From Lutraria lutraria (taxonomy: Eukaryota > Mollusca > Bivalvia > Venerida > Mactridae): a stretch of DNA of 64,000 nt. Positions 60,641 to 64,000 of this stretch are shown here, piece by piece; within the stretch, counting starts at the first letter, position 1, and every line of letters begins with the position of its first letter. Below the pieces are notes generated by a model that did no database searches, was not told the DNA's origin, and saw only the letters and a list, made by a program, of their open reading frames with translations. The DNA lies in contig OZ026843.1 of the NCBI GenBank assembly GCA_964023205.1, forward strand, positions 5,193,029 to 5,257,028, read 5' to 3'. The translations under genes were made by a program, and so were the position numbers.

Positions 60641-63600
60641 AAGTATGAATGTATAAAATCATAGAAGTTACTTTATTTTTTTAAAGTTATTTCTTTTATG
60701 AAATAAAATTGCCTCGCAAAAGCCAATGCTAATAACAAATCTTATAAGTAAATATTATAGATTTACATATATTCTAAGTTTTCTGCTATCACGAATGTTT
60801 AAATTTGAAATAATATTGTGGTATGAATTTAAATAAAAAAGGTAGACAAATGGATAGTCGTCCAAATTTGTAAAAATCTTCGTTGGACGACTATAAATAT
60901 AATTATCACAGTAAAAAACAAGCGTCTGTTGATTATGATGGAACATGACAAGCGTCTGTCAGAGAACACAATAACAATAATCACTGCTAACACCCCCACG
61001 TATAGTAAATGCATTTTACTTGTTATTTGTAAACATAAGAATGTAGTGAAATATAAGTTTTTTGTGAGTTCGTACATTAAACTAATCTCTTATACATGGA
61101 GCGGACGAACTTTCGGATGGCCCCTATGTGACTCCACTGGCCTTTGTTGTATATGCAATATGTGTTTATCGAGCTAGAAGTAATCTTAGGTGACTTTTAT
61201 GCTAAAGAACATTAAAACTTAACATGCTGGTACTTAATTTTTTAGCTACTAGCAGACAGAAAGTCGACTGTTGACCCGTTCTGGGCTTTCTTATGAATAG
61301 TTCTGAGTTATGATACTGTAAAATGGAGTAAATTAGTAAAAACTACAGAAAAGTAAAAGATAATTATACTTAATATCTCAATTGTTGATCGGCATGAAAT
61401 TATTTTGTTTTTATCAGATGTTAACATATTTACCATTCCAACGCATACGAATCTGTTTTTTATGTAATAATTTCGAGTTCAAATCCTTTGTATACACTTT
61501 TCAGAAGTTTAGTAGTGTATATTTTGTGCGCATTATAACATTCACATCCAATTGAGAGTGGGAAAATATAGAAAGAATAATATTATATAGTTCGCGAGAA
61601 GACCTTAAAAAGAAAGAAATAACAAAAATTATAATTTTGAACGTTACAAAAATATATAAATTTCAACATATTTCTATAGTAATGTTACTAATAGTTCTGT
61701 TTATCATTCTAACGGGGTCCATCAAAACGTTTTATGTCTATATTGATATGATAATACTTCATGTCTGTGATTAAGTGCGTGTGAGCTTGAGAACGTGGGC
61801 TTTGGAAAGAACTAAAAATCTAAACAATCCAAACAAACTTGCTCCAGGTAAAATATTCACTGTATATTAGTGACTGCACGTAATATTTGCAACCTCATTG
61901 ACCTGAAGAGGGTCGTGTGCATCATAGCTTGAGTAAATGTTTAATTTTAAACTTTTAAACAATCAGCTGAAGAGTTTTGAGTCATGTTTAAGTGCTAATT
62001 AAATATACAAAGCGAATTAGCGAATTTGCTTGCACGAATGTTAAACAGAAAATAGAATTTATGTCTCGGTAATGTTTGGCCATTGATAGTAAGTACACAA
62101 AATATGAGAATTTTTGTCCGTCTGTTATCATGTTGGGGATATTTAATACTCAATATTACATTGATCAGGTAAAAAAATATTTAAAAATCGAATATTTCAG
62201 TATTTTTGAATCTAAAGGACAGTTCCGTCGCCTTCTATCGCTTTGTGTTTAGCTTTTATTGCTCAAATTACGCAAAAGTAAATATTATACCGTCTTTATT
62301 TACATTTCGTTTTGTGTTATCACATTTGTAATTCATAATTAAGACAATTTATGTTTGTGATCAGACAGTACTTCTTCTCCGCATGAAGGAATTATTTAGT
62401 TAAATAATTTCAGAGTTATGAACATGGCATTTATTTTTGTGATGCGTCCAGACAGAAATGTTAAAAAAGCCTTCCATGAGTGGATGATCTTTAAAATTAA
62501 GTTCGCCTCCATCTACAACATTTTCAGCAGTCTATATTTAATGTTTCTAGTATACTAGTAATTAATATTCAGCTCGTTTCTTCTATAATTTTGTTAATAC
62601 AAACAACATACGTGCATGTTTTTATGCATTTCTTCAAACTCTCTTCTTAATGCAAAGTTATCTTTGATTTTCGCTTTGTAATGAATTTATACGTTTTATT
62701 TCGTGTGAAATAATATTGTGTCTATATTTCATGGAAGAAAAACGGTAGATGAGGTTAAGAATGTTGTTTCTTGGGCTGTTAGTTATTTCCGAAATTATAA
62801 GAACCCCGGACTTTAATAAGCACTTGTCCAAGAAGATGTCGCGATCTAGAATTCCCACTGACATGAACAGTGCTTGCCGTTAAATAGACAGTATTAGTTG
62901 TTGCAAGTTTACAAATATCAGTCGCCAATGATTGCCACATGCTGTCCTCTATTACTATGGTATTAAGAAGCTGTCTTGCTGTTCTTAGTAACAATAAGAA
63001 GATTTGGTCTGACGTGAAGTTTGACATCGATAGGGTTGAGTTTCACTTTCGTTTGGATGAAAAACACTACAGTTGATCGTCCGTTTATGGGGAGAACGTG
63101 TATGTTGTGAATGAATATAAATTGAACAGTTTTTTGGGGTATGTCTCGGTGTAAATGCTGTTTTTGCATCATTTGTTGCAAATATGTACTAACAAAGGAT
63201 AAAAAGAAATAAAGGGTCCAGCGCAACGGATCAAAGGCGTTTGTCCGGGGGACTTAATGTTTTGTTATAGAAGATAAACACGGCCGATTTGTGAAGTTGA
63301 GTTGAACACATGAATGACATTGTTTTCATTGGAATTAAAATGGATAAAGAAGCCGTTTTCATCATATTTTAGTTTTCATCCGACGCCAATAACTTTATCA
63401 ATTCATATAATGTACCTATGTTATGCACCTAAACTGTTTACCACCAACTCCAAATTGTTATTCCGCTTGACATTAAATATACACTTAATAATGTGTTGTG
63501 TACGTCTATCCTAGCCATGATAATGCAGATGCAGGGGAACATAATTCAGATGCTTAATAAAAGTTTTGTTTCACTTAAAATTATCTAACTGCATATAACA

Positions 63601-64000
63601 CAATTTCATAGATGATTTTAACCTGTTGCATACACAGTTCTAATGGCCTGTTTCGAAACATGAGGTTTGTTCATTTTCATGATCTGCACCATTTCAACTG
63701 GTCAGATATTTTATTGAAATGCGATATGTCTTAATTGTATAAATTATTTTTCATCCAGTATTGAGTGATGCTGTAAATATTGTTAAATATTTGTTTAATG
63801 CCCAAAAATTATTTCAGCAGAAAATAGAACTTAATGTTATCCCAATTTAAAATTATTTTCACCACTAGTGGTTACTTACTAATCAATAAAAAAATTATAT
63901 TCTTATCTTAATTTTGTATATTTAGAATAAATCACATAGAAAAGAAAAATCACATTAAATTCATAATAAATTAGGTAACATACTAAGTACACTGTTGTAA

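Larger units (their letters stand above)
39022..64000 (-). other. Hox1: Probable Hox1 intron, no exon 1 found
   Basis: No minus-strand frame with an N-terminal Hox1 region ending in a hexapeptide and a phase-1 donor was seen up to the right edge. The few TGG-ATG strings do not fit. The intron would be at least 25 kb. The interval is mostly AT-rich with few recognisable transposons compared with the left half, but includes direct repeat pairs, a family A foldback element, a 27-nt palindrome and candidate regulatory patches listed separately. Confidence 0.6.

Noticed and set aside
62658..63226. Three overlapping minus-strand frames near the right end
   Set aside because: They are in different frames, show no recognisable domain and no splice signals joining them; chance frames are the simpler explanation.

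Overview
The window is nuclear DNA from an animal, most likely a bivalve mollusc. It is AT-rich and gene-poor, with GT/AG introns, a labial/Hox1 homeobox exon, a mollusc-style secreted immunoglobulin-domain gene, and several dispersed repeats that resemble families I know from bivalve genomes. No bacterial, plasmid or phage features are present.

Layout. (1) Positions 1-9094, minus strand: the 5' part of a pyruvate dehydrogenase kinase (PDK) gene. It has two alternative first coding exons (8992-9094 and 8327-8525) that both end in the same intron phase, and one shared exon (2593-2734). The rest of the gene lies left of position 1. (2) About 9.5-14.2 kb: a repeat-rich stretch with foldback elements, a tRNA-derived SINE and a 934-bp TA-flanked pogo-like element. 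(3) 14311-16784, minus strand: a signal peptide plus two Ig domains on four exons, with MITEs in its introns. A 179-unit perfect CAA array lies about 570 bp upstream of its start. (4) 18-38.6 kb: no convincing gene, only SINEs, MITEs, hAT-like elements, tandem repeats and a decayed retroelement (about 27.3-28.5 kb). (5) 38666-39021, minus strand: the last exon of Hox1 (labial), with the complete homeodomain. (6) 39022-64000: apparently Hox1 intron, because I find no hexapeptide exon. It holds candidate regulatory sites, including an exact TGATGGATGG HOX-PBX site.

By Hox-cluster convention Hox2 should lie to the right of the window, so the window probably spans the anterior edge of the cluster, with PDK and the Ig gene as its flanking neighbours. 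The three genes share no pathway; all are on the minus strand.

The most unusual structures are two families of very small foldback elements. One is exactly 76 bp in all three copies, each flanked by a perfect 4-bp A/T direct repeat, with a paired base change between copies. The other is 63-71 bp with a 9-bp target duplication that is perfect in one copy. Next in interest are the duplicated, alternative PDK first exons, one of which has a perfect CRE about 94 bp upstream of its start, and three perfect CRE octamers within 111 bp just 3' of the Hox1 stop codon.
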